A stretch of DNA of 64,000 bases from Bacteroidales bacterium (GCA_015061115.1 SUXE01000004.1:62001-126000), one strand, 5' to 3'; positions 17,796-27,992 are shown, counted from the stretch's first letter. Program-made: numbers and translations. Notes: generated by a model from the letters alone, not told the origin.

Positions 17796-20700
17796 TTAGT
17801 TTTCTACAATGAATTTTGATATGTGATGTATATGTGCCCCCTGGATTTTTATAATATATACTCCTGGCACTATGTTTGATAAAGCTCTCTCGTAATAGTT
17901 ATGGCCAGAGTATATTTCAATCACATCTTGATCTACCACCTGTCCGGAGATTCCTATCATCGAAATACTCACTTCATCATAATCATCTGCCTCAAATGTG
18001 ATTCTCAAAATATCAGATGAGACGAAGATGTTCGCGTCCATATCATTAGAAGTCGACGTGAAATTACCTGCATTGGTTGCGGAGTTAAGTCCCATCAAGT
18101 AGTAGCAGGCATTGCGTACGATGGATAGCGCATCGTTTGTCAGGTTAGCGTATGAACTGCTATTCAAACCAATTTGGATAAATTTGTCGGAGATCTTAGT
18201 TCCTGCTATTGATGCTCCTACAGGGATTTCCAATATGCAGACTTGATTCTCGTCTTTTACGGATGCGATAGACTTTATGTCTCCTGTCGCATTGGTAAAT
18301 GATTCTGGATTCATGTATGTAAGCGCCTTGGTCTCTACCTCAGATACCATCTGAATCTCATTGCTATTAGAGAAGTCGATGTCTTTGAACATTGGATGTG
18401 ATTGAGCTGCTGACTCTACAACCAAATCTGTAGCGGTAGTGTTATCTCCGTAACCATTTTCCGCCCAACTCCATGCTCCTTCCGCACTCTTGTAGGCATG
18501 AACCTTCATGTTGAGCACTGGTTTGGCAATACCCTCAATATTTGCCATTATAGGTGCGGTAGAAGCTGATACTTCACTAATAAGAACCATATCAAATGCG
18601 TTCAAGTCGGCTTGGGCATTATTAGCGTCAATTATTCTGACATACAAATCGTCAGTTTTGCTAAGCATCTGATAAATCTTATCGTTCTTAAACTCTGCAT
18701 TAGTAGTGTCTGTTATATATGCGATGCGTTTAAGTGAACCGTCTACTTGCTTTATGTTCACTTTGTATGCGACTTCGTTATCGCCTCCTTTTGTCTTGAC
18801 GGTGAATGTGCCGTTTTCTGCAGTAGTGCCTGAGATGACAACTTTATTTCCATCTGTTTTGATAGATAGTCCTTCTGGCAGACCGATAACGTCTACTCCT
18901 GTAGCTGTTCCACCGAATGTGAAGGATAGATCAACAGACTCATTTGGCAAAAGCTCCTGATTCAAAGATCCTTCGTAAGAAAGAGTTGCCTCTTGCGGAT
19001 TTGGAGGTAAAATCTCATGACCAGGAGTATAGATGTCAGGTTGAGATATCTTATCCACACCGTCGCCAATATAGAAGCCAAGGTGAGGTGGCTGGTTGTA
19101 CGAGCTGTTCTGCCATGCGATGCCACAACGATAAACAGGATCGTGCATTAGTGTGAACAATCTGTATTTCGACTCGATTGTTGTAGTGTAGATGTAAATC
19201 TTGTCGCCATCATGGAATATCACTTCCTCACGCCAGTCTCCAAACAAGTCTGCTGAAAGACAAGGAGTGTTTTTTGTTCCGTTGCAAGCATTACCCTTGA
19301 AAGTGATGAGGCGGTTGACACCATTTCCATTCCACTTGTCACATTTAGTTCCGTCTAGCAACTCGTCCTGCAAATCACCATCCCAGTAGATACGGAAGTT
19401 GACGCTTGGCTTTGTGCTTGAGATTTGTTTTCCTTTGCAATCAAACACGCCAGGAGCAGAACTCCACATTTCAAAACCTTTGTGTTTAGCATCAATATCA
19501 GCTGCCATACCACGACCGTTATCGGTTCCTGTTTTCTTTCCAAAGATTACTTTATTGCCCTTAAGATCACGGAATTCATAACCATAGGCAGATCCCTTAT
19601 CCTCATGAACAAACCATCCCTCAAGTCCTGGGCGGTCAGGATCCATATCAGATACGTGCATGGCGTCGCCATGTCCGAATCCTGTTCTTGAATAAGTCTT
19701 TCCATCATCATCGATAATGGCAGAACCAAGGATGATCTCGTCTTTTCCGTCACCGTCAACATCAGCAACAGAGACGTTGTGGTTTCCGTCACCGTATGCT
19801 CCCTGACCCTTCTTGTCTGAGTTGTGGTACCAGCGCTGTACAAGTTTTTTGTTTTTGAAATCGTAAGCTGCAAGAGTTGTACGTGTATAGTATCCACGAC
19901 ACATCACTACACTTGGATGGACACCGTCAAGATATGCGGTGCAGGCGTTGAAACGGTCAACACGGTTGCCATAGCTGTCGCCCCACGCCGACACGTTGCC
20001 TCTGCCTGGAGTGTACTCCACGGTGTGGATCTCAGCACCAGTAGCACCTTCGAATATAGTTAGATACTCAGGACCAGTCAACACGTATCCATTACCATTG
20101 CGGTAGTCTGCTTTAGGGTTGTCGTTGCCCAAAATCACATTTTTGCCTTTTCCGTCTTTTGTGCCGGTAGCAGTCTTGCAGACCATCTCACATTTTCCGT
20201 CACCGTCGTAGTCGTACACTTGGAATTGAGTGTAGTGAGCACCAGAACGGATGTTTATTCCTAGGTCTATTCTCCAAAGGAAAGTGCCGTCCAGTTTGTA
20301 ACAATCAATAAGAGTGTTGTCGGTCTTTCCACTCTGCGAATTGTCTTTCGCATTGTTGGGATACCATTTCACGAATAGTTCATACTGTCCGTCTCCATCC
20401 ACGTCGCCCACGCTCATGTCATTGGCTGCATAGTTGTTGCCAGGGCGTTTAAGATTAAGGGTCTTGTATTGTGCTCCCCACGGTGAGACAGCAGATGAGG
20501 CGTCTATCTCTTTTCCTCCGACCACGGTCTTTATGACATATTTGGAGTTGGCTCCTCCTTTTGTGTCCACATAGTTAGTTTTAGAGGTAATAGGAGTTTC
20601 GTTCACTTTCCTGCCATCACGATAAATGTTAAACCCAGAGGATTTGTCATCTGTTCCAAGGAATCTCCAGCTGATGAAAACTCCATTGTTTACTTTGACA

Positions 20701-20810
20701 GCCACCACACCTCTGTCAAGATACTCCATCTGTTTAGTAGCAGACCAAGCTCCTGTCTGTCCAGTAAGTAACAGACCAAGAAGTAGTAAGTTAGTAAATA
20801 AATGTTTCAT
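17796..20810 (-). CDS. Secreted PL11 rhamnogalacturonan endolyase with T9SS sorting domain
   Basis: This 1004-residue protein has a signal peptide (MKHLFTNLLLLGLLLTGQTG...) and, to about residue 610, the eight-bladed propeller of polysaccharide lyase family 11. That region shows YLDRGVVAV, the repeated calcium-binding DxDGDGxxE blades (VGDVDGDGQYE, YDYDGDGKCE, VADVDGDGKDE) and DLFGDWREE. The family cleaves rhamnogalacturonan I backbones by beta-elimination. A PKD-like segment follows, then a region from about 690 to 900 beginning AYITDTTNAEF that looks like a flavodoxin/ThuA-type fold. A type A T9SS sorting domain closes the chain (GxSGQVV...VPGVYIIKI), so the enzyme should be secreted or surface-bound. 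A complete hybrid regulator lies directly upstream on the same strand. No SusC/SusD genes are nearby. Confidence 0.9.
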   Translation of the reverse strand: MKHLFTNLLLLGLLLTGQTGAWSATKQMEYLDRGVVAVKVNNGVFISWRFLGTDDKSSGFNIYRDGRKVNETPITSKTNYVDTKGGANSKYVIKTVVGGKEIDASSAVSPWGAQYKTLNLKRPGNNYAANDMSVGDVDGDGQYELFVKWYPNNAKDNSQSGKTDNTLIDCYKLDGTFLWRIDLGINIRSGAHYTQFQVYDYDGDGKCEMVCKTATGTKDGKGKNVILGNDNPKADYRNGNGYVLTGPEYLTIFEGATGAEIHTVEYTPGRGNVSAWGDSYGNRVDRFNACTAYLDGVHPSVVMCRGYYTRTTLAAYDFKNKKLVQRWYHNSDKKGQGAYGDGNHNVSVADVDGDGKDEIILGSAIIDDDGKTYSRTGFGHGDAMHVSDMDPDRPGLEGWFVHEDKGSAYGYEFRDLKGNKVIFGKKTGTDNGRGMAADIDAKHKGFEMWSSAPGVFDCKGKQISSTKPSVNFRIYWDGDLQDELLDGTKCDKWNGNGVNRLITFKGNACNGTKNTPCLSADLFGDWREEVIFHDGDKIYIYTTTIESKYRLFTLMHDPVYRCGIAWQNSSYNQPPHLGFYIGDGVDKISQPDIYTPGHEILPPNPQEATLSYEGSLNQELLPNESVDLSFTFGGTATGVDVIGLPEGLSIKTDGNKVVISGTTAENGTFTVKTKGGDNEVAYKVNIKQVDGSLKRIAYITDTTNAEFKNDKIYQMLSKTDDLYVRIIDANNAQADLNAFDMVLISEVSASTAPIMANIEGIAKPVLNMKVHAYKSAEGAWSWAENGYGDNTTATDLVVESAAQSHPMFKDIDFSNSNEIQMVSEVETKALTYMNPESFTNATGDIKSIASVKDENQVCILEIPVGASIAGTKISDKFIQIGLNSSSYANLTNDALSIVRNACYYLMGLNSATNAGNFTSTSNDMDANIFVSSDILRITFEADDYDEVSISMIGISGQVVDQDVIEIYSGHNYYERALSNIVPGVYIIKIQGAHIHHISKFIVEN

Positions 20811-20849
20811 GATAATAGATGTTTAGATTGTTAATGTCTAGTTGTTTGC

Positions 20850-20883
20850 GTAAATCGTTTACATCAGTTTGTAAATCGTTTAC
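20850..20883 (-). promoter_or_regulatory. Two palindromic operator-like sites upstream of the PL11 gene
   Basis: GTAAATCGTTTAC occurs exactly twice, at 20850-20862 and 20871-20883, a 21-bp period or two DNA turns. Each is a palindrome with a 3-base centre. They lie 40-73 bases upstream of the lyase ATG. The likely user is the adjacent hybrid regulator or a LacI-type repressor; this is inference. Confidence 0.65.
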
Positions 20884-21053
20884 GGTTGCGAAGATATGAC
20901 AAAGGGGCAAGGGGCGTTTTTAAAAACGCTCCAAAGAATAGGAGAATCACTCCACGGAATAATTCATTGTCGAAAAAGTCCGATGGAAAGGGAGATTTTT
21001 AAATTTTAAAATCTCAGGTAAAAGAGATTTTTTTACGTTTTTTCTAAATGTTT

Positions 21054-24000
21054 TTATTTGGATGGACTCGTTCCAAAGTAGTCTTTATACTTTCTGCTGA
21101 AGTATGAAGGATCGTTGAAACCAACGGCGTAAGCGATCTCGCTCACAGACAATTTCCCTTCAGCAAGTAGAGATTTGGCTTTGTGCAGACGGTACTCTGA
21201 TAGAATCTCTACAGGAGATTTGTCGATGATAGACTTGAGTCTGCGAGTCAGTGTGGATTTGCTGAATCCTAAATCTTTCGCTATATCGTTGAATGAATAG
21301 TCTGGGTTTACATAATTTTCTTTGATGCAGTCAAGGAGTTGTTGGATCAGTGGGTTTATCTCTTCGTCGACAATATTATCATTGCTATCGTTGAGTGATC
21401 CAGCAAGGATCTTGATCTGACGAAGTTGTTGCATACGAAGGAAGTTGGATGTCTTCAACAGCAATTCTCCTTCATTGAACGGTTTGACGATATAATCTAT
21501 CGCACCTGCAGATAATCCTGCGATTTTGGTTGACATTTCTTGTTTGGCTGACAGGAACAGGACAGGTATGTTTGATGTAGTTGATTTTAGAGCAAGGTTT
21601 TTGCACATATCTATTCCGTTCATCTTCGGCATATCGATGTCGCTGATAATCAAATCCGGGATTGTCTTTTCCGCAAGTTCCATACCCTCTTCTCCATTTC
21701 CTGCCGTTTGCACCGTGACAAAACTGCTCAACATGGCTTTGATATTGTCAAGGAGAAGAGTGTCATCGTCTACTACCAGCACCGTCTTACCCTCAAAGAA
21801 TGTCTTGTTGATGTTTTCGAAAATATTCTGTTGTGACGGTTCTTCAATCTCTTTTTCCAAATGTTCGATTTCCGAACCTGGATCCATTGAGACTGTGATT
21901 TGAGTGCCGACTCCAGATTCGCTGGCGAAGTCGATAGCGGCTCCCATTTTGCTGACGAAATCAGAAACGATTTTCAATCCCATTCCATATCCTTTTTCGT
22001 TTTCTGTGCCATGACGGGAAACAATATTATCTCTGTTTCTGATTTTTTCCAAAAATTCGGGTGTCATACCTATTCCTTCATCCGCTACTGTCAGAATGGT
22101 TTTGTCTGTCGTCTCAATGACTCCGACTTTTATACTTTTTCCTCTGCCTGTATACTTGATAGCGTTGGAAATGAGGTTTCTGACAACAACGGCAAGCATC
22201 TTCTCGTCGGCAAGAACGTGATGCTTAAGATCGATAAAGGATGATTCAAGGAGTATTTCTTTTTCATTGCAAAGAGGCTGCAGGAATGAGATGATGTCAG
22301 TCACAAGCTTTGCAAGATCCACATTCTTGATCTCACATTTCATCTTATTGTCTGAATTGGATGCCCATTGCAGCAACTTCTCCATCTCCGACTGTATTTT
22401 CTCTGCTTCCAATGTCGCTTTTGAAATAAGGAGACGGGAATCTTCTTTGTTTGGATCGCTCGACATTATTCTGCGTAGTGTGGTAACGATGGCAAACATC
22501 GGATTTTTCAAGTCGTGTGCCACCACCGACACCAATTGGTCCTTTAGTTTCAGTGTGTTGAGCAGCGATTCGTTTTTCTCTTCGATGGCATTTTTCTGTT
22601 GGACCAATGTCTCGTTGGCATTTCTAAGATCGACGGTTTTCTTGTCGACTGCTTTCTGCAACTCTTCTTTTCTCCTTTTCAATGCAGTCACACGTCTGTT
22701 GGAAATGAAGAATCCGAGTGTGATGAACAGAATGGTGCAGAACAAGTAGAAATATGTGGATTTCCACCATGGTGGCAAAACTGATAATGGCAGAGAAATT
22801 TTTCTGAACAAATTGCCATTTGCTGAGAATACACCTACTTCGAGATTGAAATCTCCGTCTGGTAATACATCTATTGTGATTTCTCTCGAAGATGCCACTT
22901 TATTCCATATCGTATCTGCCGGCATCACACGGTATTTTAGGCTGTATGTGTTCGGCTCGGCATAGTTCACCATGTCAAGCTTCAGAAGCAAATGCGTCTG
23001 TCCGTATTCCAACACGATTTCAGAATCATTGCTGATGGATGTTTTCTTTCCATTGATGTATAGTTCGGAGAACGACAGATGTTCGGTTGCGTCATTATTG
23101 ATGAATTTGGGATTGATGCATACAAAACCATGTTTGCATCCGAATAGGAGTTTGCCATCGTCTGATACATATGATGCTTTTCTCACGAAATAGTCGCCAG
23201 ATAATCCTTCCGCGGAGAAGACAGTTTCGTATCTCTTGTTTTCATAATCGATGGATAAAATTCCGTCGGCACTTGATGCCCATATCTTATTGTCATCCGT
23301 TTTGACGAAGGAGAAATACTCTCCAGATGGCAGGAAATCAAGAGCCTCATAAGATGAATCGTCTGCCGCAAACCAAAATATTCCTTTGTTCGCCAACACA
23401 AAATATCCATCTTGATTGTTTTCACAACTTTGCAAAAAAAGCAACGGGTTCTTTGAATTGGTCAAAGCGATGTCTGGGTATACAGGTTTGAAATATCCAT
23501 CTCTGTTGCTCCAAATAGTGCGAGACGAGAGAATCCTTATTGTGCCATCAGATAGCTGAATGGCTTGTTCCATCCATAAATCTTGGGAGTCGTTGAGCAG
23601 TTTAGGATCCAATTGCACATTGGAAAGAGTATGGCCATTCAGATTGTAGACGCCGTAACCTCCAGTGGAAAGCAGATACGAACCGTCTTTCATTTTCAGG
23701 ATATTTTTGACGGTATTGACAGGAGTGGCTATTTTATTGGTTTCTAAAGGATGCAATTTGCCATCTTCCAAAGTAAGATAGACGGGATTGCCGCCCCAGA
23801 ATGAGAGCAGATATCCTTGCTGATATTTCTCTATCGCCAACACATTGTTGGAAGGTAGACCATTGTTCACACTCCACTGTCTTAACAGATTGTTGTTGGC
23901 ATCGAGCAGGAGTAGGCCAGCACCGTCGGTTCCCATAAGCATTTGTCCATTGCCACACGGGAAGAAACATGTGCCAACAGATTTAGGGATGCCCAATTCG

Positions 24001-25028
24001 ATAGAAGAGAAACTCTTTGCTTCCGACATGTTGTCTATACACCAGATTCCATTGTCGTTCGTGGAAACCCAAGCTCTTTTTTTGCTGTCGATGAAGATGG
24101 AACTGACTTTGGAGATAGACGCGTCGACTTTATTAATCGGCTTTATTTTTTCGAATGAGAGATTATTGTTTATGAATGAGGATTGCCATAATCCATCACC
24201 TGAAGTGCCGATGAGGATAGTGCTGTCAGACGCTTTGCTTATAGCGGACACCGAGTGAAACGGAGTAGAGACCCTTTCGACGCGGATAATGGCTCCATCT
24301 TTGTCCATTTCCGCCATCCACAATGAACCTACTGTTGAGCAAAGCAGAATATGTCGGGTGTCGACTTGCAGGATATTATTGATCAGTTCACCAATCTTTT
24401 GACGGTAATCAAACAGAGAATGGCCATCCTTGTCGACAATATACACTCCATTGTAGCAACCTATCCAATATCTGTTTTTGAAGTCTTTTGATACAGTCAG
24501 CACCTTCTTGTCTGTAAGGTTGTTGCAGATCGCATGAAAAGTCCCGTTTTTTTTATCGTATGAAAAAACACCTTTCCCTGTGGATGAGATCAGACAATCA
24601 CCGTCTGGTTGGATAGAACAGCCAGTGAGGTCGAAATTATAAGCATCCTCACCGGCAAATGCAGAAATATCTTTGAAAGTGTGATTTGTGTAGTCGTAAG
24701 AGTATATGGTGAAATTAGAACCACCAAAAGAGATGTCTCCGTTTGGCAACACGAATGCGTGGTAAGTGTCGTTACGTTTCATCTCCGGATAGTGAGATTC
24801 ATCGTAGTTCCTGAATGTGCATCCGTCAAAACGACTTATTCCATAATGAGTAGCTAGCCATATGAAGCCATACTTGTCTTCCACAATGTCATGCACATTG
24901 TTGCTCGCTAATCCATCCTCCGTCGTATAATGGAAAAAGTAGCACTGGATTTCCCCATGTGCTCCTACAACGTTGAGCAAGCAGATAAAGAGTGCTGATA
25001 TGGAATAGAAGAATCTACGCATAGGCAT
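21054..25028 (-). CDS. Hybrid two-component system regulator (propeller sensor, kinase, receiver, AraC)
   Basis: This 1324-residue one-protein signalling system has a signal peptide, a periplasmic two-component regulator propeller (about 25-700, with repeated DxxGxxW and GLSxN-type blades), a Y_Y_Y-type domain, and a membrane segment after PPWW near 775-795. A histidine kinase follows (phospho-acceptor H838 in AHDLKNP, N box NLISNAIKY, G boxes DEGIGM and GYGMGLKIV). A receiver comes next (VDDD acidic pair, D1130, KPF lysine), then a C-terminal AraC DNA-binding domain with VGFNDPSYFSRKYKDYFG. Such proteins sense glycan fragments in the periplasm and switch on polysaccharide-use genes. All catalytic residues are present. 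Its gene precedes the PL11 lyase on the same strand, so pectin-derived sugars are the likely signal. ATGs at 25028 and 25022 are both possible. Confidence 0.93.
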   Translation of the reverse strand: MPMRRFFYSISALFICLLNVVGAHGEIQCYFFHYTTEDGLASNNVHDIVEDKYGFIWLATHYGISRFDGCTFRNYDESHYPEMKRNDTYHAFVLPNGDISFGGSNFTIYSYDYTNHTFKDISAFAGEDAYNFDLTGCSIQPDGDCLISSTGKGVFSYDKKNGTFHAICNNLTDKKVLTVSKDFKNRYWIGCYNGVYIVDKDGHSLFDYRQKIGELINNILQVDTRHILLCSTVGSLWMAEMDKDGAIIRVERVSTPFHSVSAISKASDSTILIGTSGDGLWQSSFINNNLSFEKIKPINKVDASISKVSSIFIDSKKRAWVSTNDNGIWCIDNMSEAKSFSSIELGIPKSVGTCFFPCGNGQMLMGTDGAGLLLLDANNNLLRQWSVNNGLPSNNVLAIEKYQQGYLLSFWGGNPVYLTLEDGKLHPLETNKIATPVNTVKNILKMKDGSYLLSTGGYGVYNLNGHTLSNVQLDPKLLNDSQDLWMEQAIQLSDGTIRILSSRTIWSNRDGYFKPVYPDIALTNSKNPLLFLQSCENNQDGYFVLANKGIFWFAADDSSYEALDFLPSGEYFSFVKTDDNKIWASSADGILSIDYENKRYETVFSAEGLSGDYFVRKASYVSDDGKLLFGCKHGFVCINPKFINNDATEHLSFSELYINGKKTSISNDSEIVLEYGQTHLLLKLDMVNYAEPNTYSLKYRVMPADTIWNKVASSREITIDVLPDGDFNLEVGVFSANGNLFRKISLPLSVLPPWWKSTYFYLFCTILFITLGFFISNRRVTALKRRKEELQKAVDKKTVDLRNANETLVQQKNAIEEKNESLLNTLKLKDQLVSVVAHDLKNPMFAIVTTLRRIMSSDPNKEDSRLLISKATLEAEKIQSEMEKLLQWASNSDNKMKCEIKNVDLAKLVTDIISFLQPLCNEKEILLESSFIDLKHHVLADEKMLAVVVRNLISNAIKYTGRGKSIKVGVIETTDKTILTVADEGIGMTPEFLEKIRNRDNIVSRHGTENEKGYGMGLKIVSDFVSKMGAAIDFASESGVGTQITVSMDPGSEIEHLEKEIEEPSQQNIFENINKTFFEGKTVLVVDDDTLLLDNIKAMLSSFVTVQTAGNGEEGMELAEKTIPDLIISDIDMPKMNGIDMCKNLALKSTTSNIPVLFLSAKQEMSTKIAGLSAGAIDYIVKPFNEGELLLKTSNFLRMQQLRQIKILAGSLNDSNDNIVDEEINPLIQQLLDCIKENYVNPDYSFNDIAKDLGFSKSTLTRRLKSIIDKSPVEILSEYRLHKAKSLLAEGKLSVSEIAYAVGFNDPSYFSRKYKDYFGTSPSK

Positions 25029-25070
25029 TAGGCACGGAATGTTGAACTACAAAATTAGAATAAAATTTCT

Positions 25071-25097
25071 TAATTCATAATTCCGCATTCAGCATTT
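25071..25097 (-). repeat. Short dispersed post-stop repeat, inverted copy
   Basis: On the minus strand this reads AAATGCTGAATGCGGAATTA and onward, beginning within the tamL stop codon. It matches, with few differences, the first half of the 65-bp elements that follow the guaA and hepT stop codons. Confidence 0.7.
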
Positions 25098-27396
25098 AAA
25101 AAGGATATCCTATCGCAAAGTGTATAGCCAAGTCTCTTTTGAGTTTTGGGGATGTGATATTCCACTCCCTTGTCGACGGGTCGTAGCCCTTCAGTCCGAG
25201 GTCGAGGCGGACGAGGATGAACGACAAATCCAATCTGACACCTGCTCCCACGCTGGTAGCCAAGTCGTTCACTAATTCATTCAGCACTATCTTGCCGCCT
25301 GGCTGGTTGTCATAGTCTTTGATAGTCCAGATATTACCCGCGTCGACGAAGATGGCATATTCAAAAATTCCTTCTGTATGGAATCTGAGCTCAGCTTGAG
25401 CAATCAGTTTGATATCACCGGTCTGATTGAAAAAGTCGGCAGCAATAGAGTCGTTGCGCACATATCTTCCCGGACCCAGCTCACGTGTGCTCCATCCACG
25501 CACTGAATTAGGACCACCTGCGAAATATCTACGTTCGTATGGGATCTGATCGGAATTGCCGTATGGCGACGCGATTCCTGCTCCAGCGTGGAGAGCGAGC
25601 GACTGATGGATGCCTAAACGGAAAGTGCGGCTGTAGTCGATGTCGAAGCGGGCGTACTGACTGAAAGGGACGCCCATAATCTCATAATATCCGTCATTAT
25701 TCTTTGGAGAGTCGAACAGTCTGACAAGAGCGGATGGCAATGTGCCGGACATGTCGATCATAAAACTGAAATTGCTGCTCGACTTTACAGTCTTTTTCGC
25801 TTTCATCAAAGAAGACGTAGTGGCTGATGAACTTGAGTATGTGAAAGTGTAGCTTGTGCGTGTGATGAACTGGCTGGTGTAGTTCTGCTTCAGCAATGCG
25901 TTTGTTGAGACATCAAGATATTTGGTTTGGAATTCCGGCAACACCCAAGGCACTATCGTGTATGTGATATTGTAGAGGTCCAGCGTGTGGCTGTAACGGT
26001 TGCGACGTGTCGCCCACATATATTTCCAGTCGAAAGTCAGATAGCGCTTCTTGAATTCAGGACGGTTTTGCCAAACGAAACCAGTGGAGAAGACAGTCTT
26101 ACCCTTCTTTGCGGCATACGACTCATTGAAGATAGGGGAGAGCACACGAGGAAAAGCAAGAGAACTGTTGATGCTGAACTCAAAGAAGTTTTTCGAGTCT
26201 AATCCTTTTTCCATTGCTCCACGCACCATCTCATACGCTCCACCGAGGCGGATTCTCCAGATCTCGCTTCCCTTGAAGATATTCTTGTCTTGATATGTGA
26301 CGTAGGTCTCCACACCCAAGTCGCCGGCGGTGTTAGTGTTGTCGATACCCCATTGGATATAGTAAGGTTTTGCGGGAGTGACAGATATGTTTGCGATCAG
26401 AGATCCCGGCGCAGTGTCGGGAGAGTAGGTCACATTGGCAGTCTGCACAGCCGATAATCCGGAAAGGGCTGAGAAAGTACGGTCGTGGAGCATCTCACTG
26501 AACAGTCTGCCCTCGCGTACAAACGTATTGTTGTAGATGGTGCTTGGGCGCAAGAAACGTCGTCCTTCAGGAGAAACGATAGTGAGACGTTTGTATTGTG
26601 TCGTATCAAATTCTCCAGAGAAGCCACGCTGGTTTCCCACCATCACCATCACCTTGCTCGTTCGGTAGCGAGTGAGAGGATGACCCACTTTGGAAGTGTC
26701 GACGTGAAGATTCAGTTTCAGATCCACCTCATGAGATCCGAGAGTAGAGTCGACGGAATAGTAAAGATTCTCCTTTGTGAAATTATAGTAGCCTTGGTTA
26801 CGCACGAACGAGACGATATCCCCCACACGGGAGTCTATTTTTTCAGCGTTGTATATCGCGCCCACTTTCACCTTATCGTCGGAGATGAAATTTTTGGAGT
26901 GCAGGATATCGTCGATCAGACCACCGTCGATCGACTCATCCACATTACGGATTTTATAAGGTTCGCCAGCTTTGATATCATAGACTACGCTTGCCTTTTT
27001 TCCCTCTTTCTTCACATCATAATTCACGTCGGCGGTGAAATAGCCCATATTGAAGAGTTGTGATTTGATCTCTTTGGCGGAGAGTTGAGTGCTCTCTTCC
27101 GAGTAGATGACGGGAGGCTCTCCGAATCTGCGGATCAGTTTGTTTATCCATTTCGACGTATCTCTTCCCGACAGCGAATAGAAACGAAGGGAAGTTTTGT
27201 TGAAGAAAGTGCCCGGAGTGTTCGGCTGTTGGATTACATAGTCGTACAGATCAGTGGCGTCGATTTCCGGGTCGTCACATTTCACATCGATATCGTTCAG
27301 CAAGAAATCGCCGTCGGCCACATATTTAGTGGTCGAGCACGAAGCGATGCAGAGCAAAGCGATAGTGGCAAGTATGAGAAAAAAAAGCCTGTTCAT
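25096..27396 (-). CDS. tamL: TamL-like Omp85 outer-membrane lipoprotein
   Basis: This 766-residue Omp85-family protein has a lipoprotein signal (lipobox IASC), POTRA-like N-terminal modules (for example FNMGYFTADVNYDV and RNQGYYNF) and a C-terminal 16-strand barrel. The barrel contains the family's RRYFAGGPNSVRGW loop-6 motif and ends in an aromatic residue after FAIGYPF. Bacteroidetes TamL is the lipidated form of TamA and works with TamB in outer-membrane protein or lipid traffic. No tamB is next to it here. On the minus strand a TAAATTTG -7-like element lies at 27411-27418, very near the ATG. A plain BamA-like protein is the alternative, but the lipobox argues for TamL. Confidence 0.85.
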   Translation of the reverse strand: MNRLFFLILATIALLCIASCSTTKYVADGDFLLNDIDVKCDDPEIDATDLYDYVIQQPNTPGTFFNKTSLRFYSLSGRDTSKWINKLIRRFGEPPVIYSEESTQLSAKEIKSQLFNMGYFTADVNYDVKKEGKKASVVYDIKAGEPYKIRNVDESIDGGLIDDILHSKNFISDDKVKVGAIYNAEKIDSRVGDIVSFVRNQGYYNFTKENLYYSVDSTLGSHEVDLKLNLHVDTSKVGHPLTRYRTSKVMVMVGNQRGFSGEFDTTQYKRLTIVSPEGRRFLRPSTIYNNTFVREGRLFSEMLHDRTFSALSGLSAVQTANVTYSPDTAPGSLIANISVTPAKPYYIQWGIDNTNTAGDLGVETYVTYQDKNIFKGSEIWRIRLGGAYEMVRGAMEKGLDSKNFFEFSINSSLAFPRVLSPIFNESYAAKKGKTVFSTGFVWQNRPEFKKRYLTFDWKYMWATRRNRYSHTLDLYNITYTIVPWVLPEFQTKYLDVSTNALLKQNYTSQFITRTSYTFTYSSSSATTSSLMKAKKTVKSSSNFSFMIDMSGTLPSALVRLFDSPKNNDGYYEIMGVPFSQYARFDIDYSRTFRLGIHQSLALHAGAGIASPYGNSDQIPYERRYFAGGPNSVRGWSTRELGPGRYVRNDSIAADFFNQTGDIKLIAQAELRFHTEGIFEYAIFVDAGNIWTIKDYDNQPGGKIVLNELVNDLATSVGAGVRLDLSFILVRLDLGLKGYDPSTREWNITSPKLKRDLAIHFAIGYPF

Positions 27397-27468
27397 GTCT
27401 CTTTACAATGCAAATTTAGCGAAAAATGAATGATATAAAGATTTTTTTGCATTTTTTCGACCCTAATG

Positions 27469-27499
27469 TTTGGAGATAAAGAAAAAAGTCTTACCTTTG
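27469..27499 (+). promoter_or_regulatory. Promoter of the tRNA-Lys/tRNA-Ser pair
   Basis: TTTG at 27469-27472 and TACCTTTG at 27492-27499 are spaced 19 bp, an exact Bacteroidetes promoter. Confidence 0.88.
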
Positions 27500-27533
27500 C
27501 ATCGTTTTTAAGAAACGACCAATCAAAAACGCT

Positions 27534-27606
27534 GGATCGGTAGCTCAGTTGGTAGAGCAACAGACTCTTAATCTGTGGGTCGTGGGTTCGACCCCCACCC
27601 GGTTCA
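27534..27606 (+). tRNA. tRNA-Lys (CTT)
   Basis: The 73-nt cloverleaf has acceptor GGATCGG with CCGGTTC, anticodon loop CTCTTAA (anticodon CTT), T-arm GGGTTCGACCC and discriminator A. Confidence 0.95.
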
Positions 27607-27625
27607 CAAAAGGGACGAAAGTCTT

Positions 27626-27712
27626 GGAGAGATGTCAGAGTGGTCGAATGAGCCGGTCTTGAAAACCGGTGTACTCGTAAGGGTACCGGGGGTTCGAATC
27701 CCTCTCTCTCCG
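27626..27712 (+). tRNA. tRNA-Ser (TGA)
   Basis: The 87-nt class II tRNA has a long variable arm, acceptor GGAGAGA with TCTCTCC, anticodon loop CTTGAAA (anticodon TGA) and discriminator G. It lies 19 bases after tRNA-Lys and is probably cotranscribed with it. Confidence 0.95.
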
Positions 27713-27715
27713 CTG

Positions 27716-27741
27716 AAGCTTGCTTTTCGCAGGCTTTTTTT
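27716..27741 (+). terminator. Terminator of the tRNA pair
   Basis: AAGCTTGC pairs with GCAGGCTT (one G-T pair) and is followed by a T run. Confidence 0.75.
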
Positions 27742-27863
27742 ATTTTAAATACGTTCGTGCGGAAAAGATAGATGAGTATTGCCAAACCTGTGTGAAAAAT
27801 ATGAAGAATAATATTTTGTTTGTTAAAATATCTTAAAACGATAATTTTTTAGCATCAAGTTTA

Positions 27864-27894
27864 TTTGCGGTTATTGTAAAACGCATTACCTTTG
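27864..27894 (+). promoter_or_regulatory. Promoter of hcp
   Basis: TTTG at 27864-27867 and TACCTTTG at 27887-27894 are spaced 19 bp. This leaves an AT-rich leader of about 90 bases before the hcp ATG, typical of highly expressed Bacteroidetes genes. Confidence 0.85.
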
Positions 27895-27992
27895 CGTCAA
27901 ACAATTACGGTAACAGCAAAAGCTATCTGTATGATGGGATTAGTTTTTTAATGCGACGTATGTTTAGTTATTAATTTTTAATTTTTTATATT

